Positions 7,493-14,931 of a DNA stretch of 14,931 nt are shown here, in pieces; the stretch's first letter is position 1; every line of letters begins with the position of its first letter. The stretch lies in the NCBI GenBank assembly GCA_002498925.1, contig DAJH01000073.1, positions 506 through 15,436 of the forward strand. Reading direction: 5' to 3'. The notes beneath the pieces were generated by a model. The model was not told the origin of the DNA. It saw only the letters and a list, made by a program, of their open reading frames with translations, and ran no database searches. The position numbers and the translations under genes are program-made. The DNA comes from Euryarchaeota archaeon UBA173. GTDB lineage: Archaea > Thermoplasmatota > Poseidoniia > Poseidoniales > Thalassarchaeaceae.

Positions 7493-10036
7493 GTGGGACG
7501 TGCATCGGGAGGCCTAGAAGAGCTTGGGCTCGATTCAAGGTTGGTTGATTTCCTCAAGAATAAATGGGGGATAGAGGAGCTTTTTCCGCCACAAATTGAG
7601 GCTCTGCCCGGTGCTCTAGAAGGAAGGAACCTGATGCTTACCATTCCCACGGCTAGTGGGAAGTCTTTGGTTGCATATCTTGCCATGCTGAATAGGCTAA
7701 GTGGGGATTTGTCGGGTAGCAAAGGGCTATACATCGTTCCACTGAAAGCATTGGCATCAGAAAAGGTAGATGAATTACGAGAAATCGCCTCCTCTGTTGA
7801 TTTGAATGTTGGAATAGCAATAGGTGATCGTAGTAGCGAAAACCTAGGAATTGATGATGCTGACATAATAGTATGTACGAGTGAGAAATTAGATTCTATG
7901 CTTAGGGGAAATAGGAATCTTCTGAATAAAATAGGAGTGGTAGTTTCAGATGAGTTCCATCTGCTCAATGATCCCAGTAGGGGGCCCACATTGGAAGTCC
8001 TAATTTCTCGAATTCGGCACGAGAAACCCGATACTCAGATTATCGCACTTTCTGCGACCGTTGGAAATGCTGAGTCTCTAGCAGAATGGTTGGATGCAGA
8101 TTTGGTGAAATCTGAGTGGCGTCCAGTTTCTCTTCACTGTGGGGTAATGAGCAATTTAGAAGTCAGAGTACACAGAATAGAAGGGGAGAAGCCGCCCAAA
8201 TGGCCTTCTGAGAGAAAGTTGAGCGGCAGCAAGACAAAGTCCCTACAAGCGGTTTTGGACGATACGGTATCTTCCGGGGGGCAGCTCCTGGTTTTCGTTT
8301 CATCTAGGGCATCAGCACAGAAAGAAGCCAGGGATCTTTCAGAGCACGTACTGAAAATTCTGAATTCGGGGGATGGAACATATTACTCACAGACCGATGA
8401 AGAGTGGAGTAAATTTTCATCGAGGATAAATAGGAGGGAAGAGTCCTCATCTGTCGGAAAATCACTCTCAAACTCCATCAAGGGAGGAGTTGCATTCCAT
8501 CATGCAGGTCTGACCTCAAAGCAGCGGAGTATTGTCGAGGACGCATTCAAGGAAGGGAGTCTGAATTGCATAGTTGCCACACCTACTCTTGCTCAAGGGG
8601 TTAATCTTCCTGCTAGGAGGGTTGTGATTCGTGACTACCGTAGGTGGAACACAGCTGCCAGTGCCTCAATGCCACTTCCAATAATGGAGATTAGGCAAAT
8701 GATGGGGCGAGCTGGTAGGCCAAAATATGACGAACACGGAGACTCTTGGATCATTGCAAAGGATTTGCAAGAAGAGGAGCGTTTGGTCGATCTATACCTA
8801 AAAGGCGGTCCTGAGGACGTGATTTCCAAACTAGCTAGCCCTGTGACTTTGAGGGCGGTTGAGGATCCGGCTCTACTTACTCACTGCCTGTCAATAATAG
8901 CAACCGGTGGGATTTCTGATAGGTATTCATTGGGTAGATTTTTTGGAAGGACATTCCTAGCTACTCAGATGAATTCTGAGACCTTGGCTAGCAGATTGGA
9001 TGACGTAGTCGACTGGCTGGCCGAAAATGGAATGATCAACAGGGATGGAGAGTCTGAAAAAGTGGCAGCCAGATTAGTCGAAGAACAGCCTGATTCAGCC
9101 ACAGATGAAGACTGGGAAGACGATGCTCCGGCATGGGCAAATTCGGCCGCCGATGTGCTTGGAGTTGAGCTGTCTAGTCACGTAGAACGAACAAGAGAGT
9201 CCCTGCCCAAGAGAAGGGGACCACCTATTTTTGGATTCAGAAGAGCTAGTGTCATGGATCCAGAGGACGAAATTACCGCCGAGTCTCCTTCGATGACTTA
9301 TTCCGCGACACCCCTAGGAAAGAGGGTTGCCAGACTGTATTTGAATCCACTTTCCGGCAGAATCCTAAGAGACGGTGCGGCAAGGGCGATGTCAATTCTT
9401 TCAGGGAGAGACGAGACTGGCCAGGTTTCTCCAATGGGGCTACTTCACCTTGTCTCGTGTACCCCTGATTTTATGCCTCTGTGGATTAGGAAAAATGACT
9501 TCGATAAGGTTCAGGCAGCTTTGCATGGACATGAGAGGGAGTTCTTGGCGGAGTCGGTTGATCTAGAAGACGATAGGAGGATGAAAGCCGCTTTAGTAAT
9601 TCAATCTTGGATGGAAGAGGACGGATTTGGGGAAATAGAGTCGGAGTGGGGGGTACAACCCGGAGATTTGCGAAGTCGCGTAGAGTTGGCCGAATGGCTT
9701 CTGTATTCAACTAGGCAGATAGTGGCTGATGATGATGAGTTGTCAATGATGGGCAGGGAGGCGCACAGAACGCTCGTGGAGGCGATTGATGAAGTTCATC
9801 GAAGGGTTAGATATGGATGTAAATCTGATCTTCTAGGACTTGTTTCGTTGAGGGGCGTGGGCAGGGTCAGGGCTCGAGAGATGGCAAAATTACTTGGAGT
9901 ATCTGAGGCTTCTGATATAGCTGAATTGACAGAAAGGGACATGTCAATGCTTTCAGATCTTAGAGGTTGGAGCCCCAGACTTGTGGAAAATCTAGTCCAA
10001 ACAGCCAGTCGCGCGGTGAGGCGCCGTGCACGGTAA
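7493..10036 (+). CDS. hel308: Hel308-type superfamily 2 DNA helicase
   Basis: This is an ATP-dependent 3'-5' DNA helicase of the Ski2-like group, linked in archaea to stalled-fork repair and control of recombination. Motifs in order: I TASGKS (Lys57), II DEFH (153-156, where DEIH or DEAH is more usual), III SAT (187-189), LLVFVSSR (265-272), FHHAGL (335-340), V ATPTLAQGVNLP (362-373) and VI QMMGRAGRP (402-410). A winged-helix and ratchet region follows, and a helix-hairpin-helix domain with LRGVGRVRAREMAKLLG lies near the C-terminus, ending in a basic tail. At 847 residues it is longer than the roughly 700 usual for Hel308. An acidic, proline-containing insertion at about 528-600 accounts for most of this. 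The GTG start is preceded by GAGAGGGT at a good distance and follows the thioesterase stop by 48 nt. Confidence 0.92.
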   Translation: MGRASGGLEELGLDSRLVDFLKNKWGIEELFPPQIEALPGALEGRNLMLTIPTASGKSLVAYLAMLNRLSGDLSGSKGLYIVPLKALASEKVDELREIASSVDLNVGIAIGDRSSENLGIDDADIIVCTSEKLDSMLRGNRNLLNKIGVVVSDEFHLLNDPSRGPTLEVLISRIRHEKPDTQIIALSATVGNAESLAEWLDADLVKSEWRPVSLHCGVMSNLEVRVHRIEGEKPPKWPSERKLSGSKTKSLQAVLDDTVSSGGQLLVFVSSRASAQKEARDLSEHVLKILNSGDGTYYSQTDEEWSKFSSRINRREESSSVGKSLSNSIKGGVAFHHAGLTSKQRSIVEDAFKEGSLNCIVATPTLAQGVNLPARRVVIRDYRRWNTAASASMPLPIMEIRQMMGRAGRPKYDEHGDSWIIAKDLQEEERLVDLYLKGGPEDVISKLASPVTLRAVEDPALLTHCLSIIATGGISDRYSLGRFFGRTFLATQMNSETLASRLDDVVDWLAENGMINRDGESEKVAARLVEEQPDSATDEDWEDDAPAWANSAADVLGVELSSHVERTRESLPKRRGPPIFGFRRASVMDPEDEITAESPSMTYSATPLGKRVARLYLNPLSGRILRDGAARAMSILSGRDETGQVSPMGLLHLVSCTPDFMPLWIRKNDFDKVQAALHGHEREFLAESVDLEDDRRMKAALVIQSWMEEDGFGEIESEWGVQPGDLRSRVELAEWLLYSTRQIVADDDELSMMGREAHRTLVEAIDEVHRRVRYGCKSDLLGLVSLRGVGRVRAREMAKLLGVSEASDIAELTERDMSMLSDLRGWSPRLVENLVQTASRAVRRRAR

Positions 10037-10078
10037 TCTCTTGAATGCGTATATTCACAGTGAACTAGGAGGGGGAAG

Positions 10079-10633
10079 ATGCTGCCGTGGTTCCCTGCTT
10101 GGGGTGTCGAGTTCGAAAGTCCTGTTTTGGACCCGGGTAAAGTGATTTCAACACTCAATGAATGGAGACCTGACAACAGGTGGCTTATTCTCTCTGACGA
10201 AGTAGCGGGGAGTGAAGCGCATCTATGGACAGTGTGGCACTCCACTAGAAGAAGGGAGTTGGCGGGGGAAATGGTGGCTAGGGATGTCACAGCAGAGTTC
10301 CTGAGGATTTTATCAGGCACCCATCAGATTAGTTTGGCTATAGAAAGGGCTGGCTTGAGAAAGGGGGACACCAGGGCGTGGATTGTGCATCTTCCAGAAA
10401 TTAACGTTGATGGAGCTTTGGAGAATGTATCGATCCCCAGAAGTACGTACAACGATTATGATGAAGAGGCCACTCGGATTCAAGAGCACCTAGAGGCGAA
10501 ATTAGTCGCAGCTAGGCCGGTACCGACGACTTCAGGGCTCGCGAGAATCGGTGCGAGTTTGGACGGGGAATTCGTGGATAGTGTTGATGTTGAGTCCCGC
10601 TTCATTCTACATGCCTCCATGGCTGACTACTGA
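10079..10633 (+). CDS. cgi121: KEOPS complex subunit Cgi121
   Basis: Cgi121 is the tRNA-binding accessory subunit of KEOPS, which makes N6-threonylcarbamoyladenosine (t6A) at position 37 of ANN-decoding tRNAs. This 184-residue protein shows the family's central pattern: a helix with AGSEAHL (about 43-49), then TAEFLRILSGTHQISLAIER (71-90), AGLRKGD and a hydrophobic strand (WIVHLPE). The family usually has a slightly shorter chain; the extra length here is a C-terminal extension of about 60 residues with an acidic helix (DEEATRIQEHLEAKL) that I cannot assign. ATG 10079 has GGAGGGGGAAG directly upstream, a strong ribosome binding site, 42 nt after the Hel308 stop. As I recall, Hel308 and Cgi121 genes are also neighbours in haloarchaea, which supports the assignment. 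The call rests on motif memory rather than an alignment. Confidence 0.8.
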   Translation: MLPWFPAWGVEFESPVLDPGKVISTLNEWRPDNRWLILSDEVAGSEAHLWTVWHSTRRRELAGEMVARDVTAEFLRILSGTHQISLAIERAGLRKGDTRAWIVHLPEINVDGALENVSIPRSTYNDYDEEATRIQEHLEAKLVAARPVPTTSGLARIGASLDGEFVDSVDVESRFILHASMADY

Positions 10634-10681
10634 CCTGCTCGCAGGGTCAACATCAAATCCAAGTCTCTTCCAGAGTGATGT

Positions 10682-12388
10682 ATGGAATCCGAGAAATTTG
10701 TACCTGAAGATTTCGATGCTAGCGAGTGGGGCAACATAGAGCCTTACGTAAATGACCTTTTGAATCGTAGCCTATCTTGCACTGGATGCCTCGAAGGGCT
10801 GATTGCTGATGCATCCAGCTTAGCCGAACATATCTCAGAAACTGGGGCTCTCCTGTATATCGGAATGACGTGTGACACAGAGAATGATGAGAAGCGTGAT
10901 TCCTTTCTTGACTTCGTAGAGAACGTTAGGCCGAAATTATCTGAGTTCTCTGATTCATTGAACAGGCGGATAGTGGAGCACACCTCTATTGATGATATGT
11001 CACCAAGGTACGATCTGATGATCAAGGGCATGAGGAATGACATCGAGATATTTCGAAAGGAGAACATCCCACTGGGAGTTGAGCAAACAAAGCTTGTCAC
11101 CGAGGCCCAGGCAATCAACGGTGCCATGACTGTCAATTTCGATGGCGAGGAAAGGACGATGCCACAAATGAGGGGCTACATGGAATCCAACGAACGCGCT
11201 GTCCGAGAAGAGGCGTGGAAATCAGTAACTGAGAGGAGGGTTGTTGACTCGGAGAGGCTTTCTGAGATATTTGATGAGCTGATTTCGATTCGTCATAAGA
11301 TGGCGAGGAATGCCGGATTCGAGAGTTACACTGACTACATGTTCAGGGCTATGCATAGATTTGACTACTCAAAGGAAGACTGCATTGAGTTCCATGACTC
11401 GATAGAGAAAGTGTGCATGCCATTACTGCATCAAATCAACTCAGCGAGGGTGTCTTCACTGGGTCTTGATGGACTTAGGCCATGGGATGTGAATGAGAAA
11501 ACCGGAGTCGGTCCCGACACAGAGGGAAAGCCCCCCTTACGGCCATTTGAGAATGTTGAAGAGATGGTCTCGAAGCTCTCTGTAATGTTCCATGAGATGT
11601 CTGATGTACTAGGCTCTATGTTCGACAAACTAGTTGAAATGGACACCCTTGATCTGGATACCAGGAAAGGGAAAGCACCTGGTGGGTATCAGTACTACCT
11701 AGAGAAAAGCAGAGTTCCATTCATTTTCATGAATGCAGCAGGCCTACAGGGCGATCTTGAGACGATGATCCACGAAGCTGGCCATGCCTTCCACTCGCTT
11801 TACTGCGGGCATCTAGAGTTGATAGATGAACGAAACTACCCGATTGAATTCGCAGAGGTCGCGTCGATGTCTATGGAACTTCTAACGCAGCCAGGATGGG
11901 ATATTTTCTATGAGGGGGGCGATGCAAATAGAGCTAGGCGTGCGCATCTGGAGGGAGTCATCTTCCTCCTGCCATGGATAGCGACGATTGACTCATTCCA
12001 GCATTGGGTTTACTCTAACCCGGAGCACACAAGGGATGAGAGAGAGGCTGCTTGGATCGAGATTAGGAGGAGGTTCGGTTCCGAAATGAATTGGGACGGC
12101 ATAGATGGCTTCAGGGGAGTCTCATGGCAAGTACAGGGGCACCTGTATGGTGCTCCATTCTACTACATAGAGTACGGAATTGCACAGCTAGGCTCACTAC
12201 AACTATGGCAGACGCATCGTAAAGATCGAGGGGAGGCGTTGGACGACTACGCCAAAGCAATGTCATTAGGGAATACCAAAACTTTGCCTGAGCTTTTCTC
12301 TGCGGCCAATTTGAGGCTGGGATTCAGCGAAGAACACTTGGAACCGCTAATCGGAGAAATAGGCGTGGCCATGAAAGAGCTTGCGTAA
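10682..12388 (+). CDS. M3-family oligoendopeptidase (PepF-like)
   Basis: This is a cytoplasmic zinc metallopeptidase that trims oligopeptides. The 568-residue length is normal for oligoendopeptidase F relatives. The zinc site is HEAGH (His364, Glu365, His368), with the third ligand Glu392 in FAEVASM, 24 residues after the second His, close to the spacing in thimet oligopeptidase. Upstream lie GKAPGGYQ and FIFMNAAGLQGDLETMIHEA, typical of the M3B group. Near the C-terminus, APFYYIEYGIAQLG carries the Tyr-rich substrate-binding segment. There is no signal peptide. ATG 10682 follows the Cgi121 stop by 48 nt, and ATG 10678 is out of frame. It is last in the plus-strand run and converges on radA with 23 nt between stops. 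A role in peptide recycling fits the protease-rich context but is inference. Confidence 0.9.
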   Translation: MESEKFVPEDFDASEWGNIEPYVNDLLNRSLSCTGCLEGLIADASSLAEHISETGALLYIGMTCDTENDEKRDSFLDFVENVRPKLSEFSDSLNRRIVEHTSIDDMSPRYDLMIKGMRNDIEIFRKENIPLGVEQTKLVTEAQAINGAMTVNFDGEERTMPQMRGYMESNERAVREEAWKSVTERRVVDSERLSEIFDELISIRHKMARNAGFESYTDYMFRAMHRFDYSKEDCIEFHDSIEKVCMPLLHQINSARVSSLGLDGLRPWDVNEKTGVGPDTEGKPPLRPFENVEEMVSKLSVMFHEMSDVLGSMFDKLVEMDTLDLDTRKGKAPGGYQYYLEKSRVPFIFMNAAGLQGDLETMIHEAGHAFHSLYCGHLELIDERNYPIEFAEVASMSMELLTQPGWDIFYEGGDANRARRAHLEGVIFLLPWIATIDSFQHWVYSNPEHTRDEREAAWIEIRRRFGSEMNWDGIDGFRGVSWQVQGHLYGAPFYYIEYGIAQLGSLQLWQTHRKDRGEALDDYAKAMSLGNTKTLPELFSAANLRLGFSEEHLEPLIGEIGVAMKELA

Positions 12389-12411
12389 TCGGACACGGGG
12401 CCCGCGGGTGA

Positions 12412-13413
12412 TCAGTCCCGCAGACCCTCGGTTGTCACGTTGAAGACCGCCTCTCCATCTGGCAGGTTTGGACTGTCTACTAGGCGGGCTATTCTCCGGC
12501 CCCCCTTAGACTTCCTCAGATATAGGCGGAATGTGCTTGCGTGGGCCAGTATGTGGCCACCTATTGGCTTCGTGGGGTCGCCCCACATTGCGTCGGGCTT
12601 AGAGTGGACCTGGTTTGTAACGAGCACTAGGGCGTTGTTGACATCAGCCAGCTTCTTCAGATCTTTCAAGTGCCGATTTAGCTTCTGTTGCCTAGCTGCC
12701 AGCATTCCTCGGCCTAGGTACTCTGCTCTGAAGTGACTAGTCAAAGAGTCGACTATGATTAGCCTGACGTCTACGCTCTTGCCCATTCTCTGAATCTCAT
12801 CGACAAGGAGAATCTGGTGGGCTGAGTTGTATGCTCTTGCAACATGAATACGCTCCAGTGCGTCAGCAGGGTCCATACCTACTGCCTCTGCCATCTGAGT
12901 GATTCTCTCGGGCCTGAATGTGTCCTCAGTATCTATGTAGAATACTTCTCCACCAATTCCGCCCTGCTCGGCTGATAGAATACAATTTACGGCTAGTTGA
13001 TGGCCTATCTGGGTCTTACCACTACCAAATTCCCCGTATACCTCTACGATTGCCTGTGTTTCGAAACCTCCTCCCAGCAGTTCGTCCAATGCTGATGTTC
13101 CAGATGTTAGCTTCAGCACCTGACTCCTCTTGTCGAGAAGAGCCACCCCACTGATGAATCCACCAATGTTTGCCAGCTTCTTCGCGCCTGCGATTATCTT
13201 GGCTGATACTGCCTCGCCAAGTTCCGCTTGCTCGCCCAACTCCGAGGGGCTCATCACCGCTATGGCTAGGAGATCATCGAAACCCGCGTCCCTGAGTTTC
13301 TCTGCAGTCGCAGGCCCTACGCCTGGCAAATCTTCTATTGTTGCACCAGGCTCGTCCACGTCTATCACTATCTCCTCGTCATCAACTTTCTCACTTGCTG
13401 TTGTATCACTCAT
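12412..13413 (-). CDS. radA: DNA repair and recombination protein RadA
   Basis: RadA is the archaeal RecA/Rad51 recombinase; it forms filaments on single-stranded DNA and catalyses strand exchange. From ATG 13413 it has 333 residues. An acidic N-terminus is followed by a helix-hairpin-helix domain (about 25-85, LPGVGPATAEKLRDAG). The polymerisation motif is F86-I-S-G89 (FxxG rather than FxxA, a variant I also recall in haloarchaea). Walker A is GEFGSGKT (127-134) and Walker B is RLIIVDS (217-223). The L2 and C-terminal segments DPTKPIGGHILAHAS and RIARLVDSPNLPDGEAVF are near-canonical. The frame extends to 13461, but 13413 is chosen because AAGGTGAGC lies just upstream and homologues start with a short acidic stretch. 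A TATA-like element sits about 40 nt upstream. Confidence 0.95.
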   Translation of the reverse strand: MSDTTASEKVDDEEIVIDVDEPGATIEDLPGVGPATAEKLRDAGFDDLLAIAVMSPSELGEQAELGEAVSAKIIAGAKKLANIGGFISGVALLDKRSQVLKLTSGTSALDELLGGGFETQAIVEVYGEFGSGKTQIGHQLAVNCILSAEQGGIGGEVFYIDTEDTFRPERITQMAEAVGMDPADALERIHVARAYNSAHQILLVDEIQRMGKSVDVRLIIVDSLTSHFRAEYLGRGMLAARQQKLNRHLKDLKKLADVNNALVLVTNQVHSKPDAMWGDPTKPIGGHILAHASTFRLYLRKSKGGRRIARLVDSPNLPDGEAVFNVTTEGLRD

Positions 13414-13448
13414 CTGCTCACCTTGTATGACCGATGCTAATTCTCGGC

Positions 13449-13461
13449 AGTATATGAACAA
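13449..13461 (-). promoter_or_regulatory. TATA-like promoter element of radA
   Basis: On the minus strand this reads TGTTCATATACTG, with the TATA-like core CATATA at 13451-13456. It lies about 40 nt upstream of ATG 13413, allowing initiation near 13427 and a short leader that holds GGTGA. The core GTTCATATA is shared with the element before the tRNA gene. The assignment is by position and composition. Confidence 0.5.
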
Positions 13462-13553
13462 ATGATGGGGTCCTCGTGATTATTGAAAGTGCTAATTAGT
13501 TAGAAATGCCGCTCAGTCTAACGTTCGTTCACTTTCAGTTTTGTTTCAGTATT

Positions 13554-13631
13554 TGGTAACGGGTGGTGGATTTGAACCACCGATCTCCGGGTTATGAGCC
13601 CGACGAGATAACCTGACTACTCCAACCCGTT
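13554..13631 (-). tRNA. Initiator tRNA-Met (CAU), CCA encoded
   Basis: Read on the minus strand, this folds into a full cloverleaf. The acceptor AACGGGT pairs with ACCCGTT over 7 bp. The D arm has a GAG/CTC stem, the anticodon arm is TCGGG-CTCATAA-CCCGG, the variable loop has 5 nt, and the T arm is GGTGG-TTCAAAT-CCACC. Discriminator A (13557) is followed by genome-encoded CCA (13554-13556). The anticodon is CAU. The A1:U72 pair and three consecutive G:C pairs at the base of the anticodon stem (29-31 with 39-41) are hallmarks of archaeal and eukaryotic initiators, so this is the initiator rather than the elongator or an Ile tRNA with modified CAU. No intron is present. U36-A37 makes it a possible t6A substrate. 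Confidence 0.93.
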
Positions 13632-13649
13632 GCATTCGGGGCGGAACGG

Positions 13650-13661
13650 GAATATATGAAC
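13650..13661. promoter_or_regulatory. TATA box of the initiator tRNA gene, possibly shared with the dihydroorotase gene
   Basis: The minus strand reads GTTCATATATTC, with its core centred about 24 nt before the tRNA 5' end, the standard archaeal TATA-to-start distance. The core ATATAT (13652-13657) is self-complementary, so it could also direct plus-strand transcription from about 13680 into the dihydroorotase gene. The first role is well supported by spacing; the second is a guess. Confidence 0.6.
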
Positions 13662-13741
13662 GCAACCACATTCATACTATCTGGCCCGATACAAACAGAA
13701 TGGTGATGAGTCGCCTTTTCCCCCGACGGCATGGTGGTGCG

Positions 13742-14931
13742 GTGTCCGGTAACCTACTGATACGAGGATCGACAATGATTCTCGGAGGTAAGGAGGTCTT
13801 GGGCGACCTTCGTGTCACTTCTGGAATAATTTCAGCGATTGCCCCTGGTGGCGGACTCGAGCCGGGTCTCAATGAGACGATAATCGAAGGACACGGGTTG
13901 TATCTCCTCCCAGGCGCCATTGATCCACATGTACACTTCAGGGATCCGGGACAACCCGAGAAAGAGGACTTAGAAAGTGGGAGTCGGGCTGCAGCTGCGG
14001 GAGGAGTTACCTCATTTCTCGATATGCCGAATAACATCCCTAATGCTACTAATCGTAAGACATTGGAAAATAAAATTCACCTAGCTGAGAAGAAGGCAGT
14101 GACTCATCATGGATTTTTTGTTGGCGCGACCAAGGATAACGTCAGTGATTTACAGAGCGTGGAGGGAATGGATGGTGTCTGTGGAATCAAGATATTCATG
14201 GGGAGCAGTACTGGCGACTTACTTGTCGACGAGCAAAGGCATCTCGAGGATATCTTCGCGAATACTGGGGGGATAATTGCTACTCATGCGGAGGATGAAG
14301 GTCGCCTGCAGCAACGTATCGCAGAGTTTGGTCACCGAACTGATATTGCGTCACATGCTGAATGCAGGGATGTGGAGTGCGCTTTCCTCGCTACTAAGCG
14401 TGCTGCTGCTCTTGCGAAGGATCATGATCATCGACTTCATATCGTTCATTTGACGAGTGCGAAGGAAGCAGACTGGTTAACGAAGAACAAAGGGGGGCTG
14501 ATCACTACCGAGGTATGTACTCAGCATCTTACTTTCGATCAAGATGACGTCAAGAAGTTAGGAGTGAGGGCCCTGATGAATCCCCCTATTCGATATACCG
14601 AGGATAGGGAAACGCTTTGGAAGAGGCTCAAGGATGGTACTATCGATTGTATAGTCACGGACCATGCTCCTCACACTCTGGAGTCTAAGTCAGTGGGTTA
14701 TCCTAGGGCCCCAGCTGGAATGCCGGGGGTTGAAACATCACTTCCGCTGATGCTGACTCACGCAATGAATGGTAAATGCAGCGTCGCAGATGTGGTGAAA
14801 TGGATGTGTGAGGGGCCGGCTAGGGTCTACGGCATACAAAACAAAGGTTCTCTAATCGTGGGGTATGATGGCGACCTAACCCTAGTCAACTTGGAAAAAC
14901 GCAGAACGATCGCCGATTCGGATACATGGAC
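13742..14931 (+). CDS. pyrC: Dihydroorotase (3' truncated by window edge)
   Basis: Dihydroorotase cyclises carbamoyl-aspartate to dihydroorotate, the third step of pyrimidine synthesis, using a two-metal amidohydrolase site. About 396 residues are visible before the window ends, against roughly 420-450 for the class I type. Metal and catalytic residues from GTG 13742 are HVHFRDPG (His63, His65), Lys150 in GIKIFMGSS (probable carbamylated bridging ligand), His182 in ATHAEDE, His236 in HIVHLTS and Asp307 in TDHAPH. A late YGIQNKGSLIVGYDGDLTLV is the usual end of the barrel leading to the beta-sandwich. GTG 13742 has GGTGG 4 nt upstream and begins just before the conserved LLIRG. ATG 13700 and 13706 are in-frame alternatives that add a basic leader. 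The stop codon lies outside the window. Confidence 0.92.
   Translation, partial: MSGNLLIRGSTMILGGKEVLGDLRVTSGIISAIAPGGGLEPGLNETIIEGHGLYLLPGAIDPHVHFRDPGQPEKEDLESGSRAAAAGGVTSFLDMPNNIPNATNRKTLENKIHLAEKKAVTHHGFFVGATKDNVSDLQSVEGMDGVCGIKIFMGSSTGDLLVDEQRHLEDIFANTGGIIATHAEDEGRLQQRIAEFGHRTDIASHAECRDVECAFLATKRAAALAKDHDHRLHIVHLTSAKEADWLTKNKGGLITTEVCTQHLTFDQDDVKKLGVRALMNPPIRYTEDRETLWKRLKDGTIDCIVTDHAPHTLESKSVGYPRAPAGMPGVETSLPLMLTHAMNGKCSVADVVKWMCEGPARVYGIQNKGSLIVGYDGDLTLVNLEKRRTIADSDTW

Noticed and set aside
7480..7989. Long antisense reading frame inside the Hel308 gene
   Set aside because: It overlaps the helicase core motifs, is serine-rich with no recognisable domain, and is a shadow of the sense codon pattern.
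9796..10320. Minus-strand frame spanning the end of Hel308 and the start of Cgi121
   Set aside because: It crosses two well-supported sense genes and shows no motif.
12389..12411. GC-rich palindromic bases (GGGCCC and CCCGCGGG) as a terminator between the peptidase and radA genes
   Set aside because: The two short palindromes overlap and exclude each other, and no T-run follows on either strand.
13414..13461. RadA start at 13461
   Set aside because: The added 16 residues run through the ribosome binding site of ATG 13413 and reach into the TATA-like element.
13482..13553. Possible small RNA or extra gene between radA and the tRNA
   Set aside because: Only short AT-rich segments, a CTAATTAG palindrome and a TTTCAGT duplication are visible; no frame or stable fold stands out.
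13672..14037. Minus-strand reading frame over the dihydroorotase N-terminus
   Set aside because: The sense strand carries the HVHFRDPG metal motif here, and the antisense product looks random and proline-rich.

Overview
The window reads as ordinary chromosome of a euryarchaeal-type archaeon. RadA, a Hel308 helicase next to the KEOPS subunit Cgi121, an archaeal-type initiator tRNA (A1:U72, CCA encoded) and TATA-like boxes in place of bacterial -35/-10 promoters all support this. A large secreted, calcium-repeat-rich protease in a compact, moderate-GC genome resembles marine Poseidoniia (Marine Group II). That last assignment is inference; there is no rRNA or marker search behind it.

Layout. 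(1) 1-5508, plus strand: a small membrane protein, possibly cut at the window edge; an isopropylmalate/homocitrate-synthase-family enzyme (start best placed at 456, just after a perfect 14-bp palindrome); and a 1254-residue membrane-anchored subtilisin/kexin-like protease. The protease stalk holds four exact 94-residue repeats. (2) 5509-6921, minus strand: an AstE/aspartoacylase-family zinc hydrolase whose stop codon abuts the protease stop with no spacer. (3) 6968-12388, plus strand: a likely operon of a PaaI-like hotdog thioesterase, Hel308, Cgi121 and an M3 (PepF-like) oligopeptidase, with gaps of 40-50 nt. A short hairpin-forming inverted repeat lies between the divergent starts of regions 2 and 3. 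(4) 12412-13631, minus strand: radA and the initiator tRNA-Met, each preceded by a TATA-like element with the same GTTCATATA core. (5) 13742 to the right edge, plus strand: a class I-type dihydroorotase, truncated by the window and missing from a simple closed-ORF list because its stop lies outside.

How they fit together: Hel308 and RadA serve replication-fork repair and homologous recombination. Cgi121 belongs to the KEOPS t6A machinery, and the initiator tRNA here has the U36-A37 that t6A modification needs. Dihydroorotase and the LeuA-like enzyme are biosynthetic. The protease, the M3 peptidase and the AstE-like hydrolase fit a protein- or peptide-degrading heterotroph.

No mobile element, CRISPR array, toxin-antitoxin pair or defence island was found. 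I do not see a clearly new system. The points most worth checking are the exact four-unit repeat in the protease stalk, the uncertain substrate of the LeuA-like enzyme, and the palindromes at two likely promoters.
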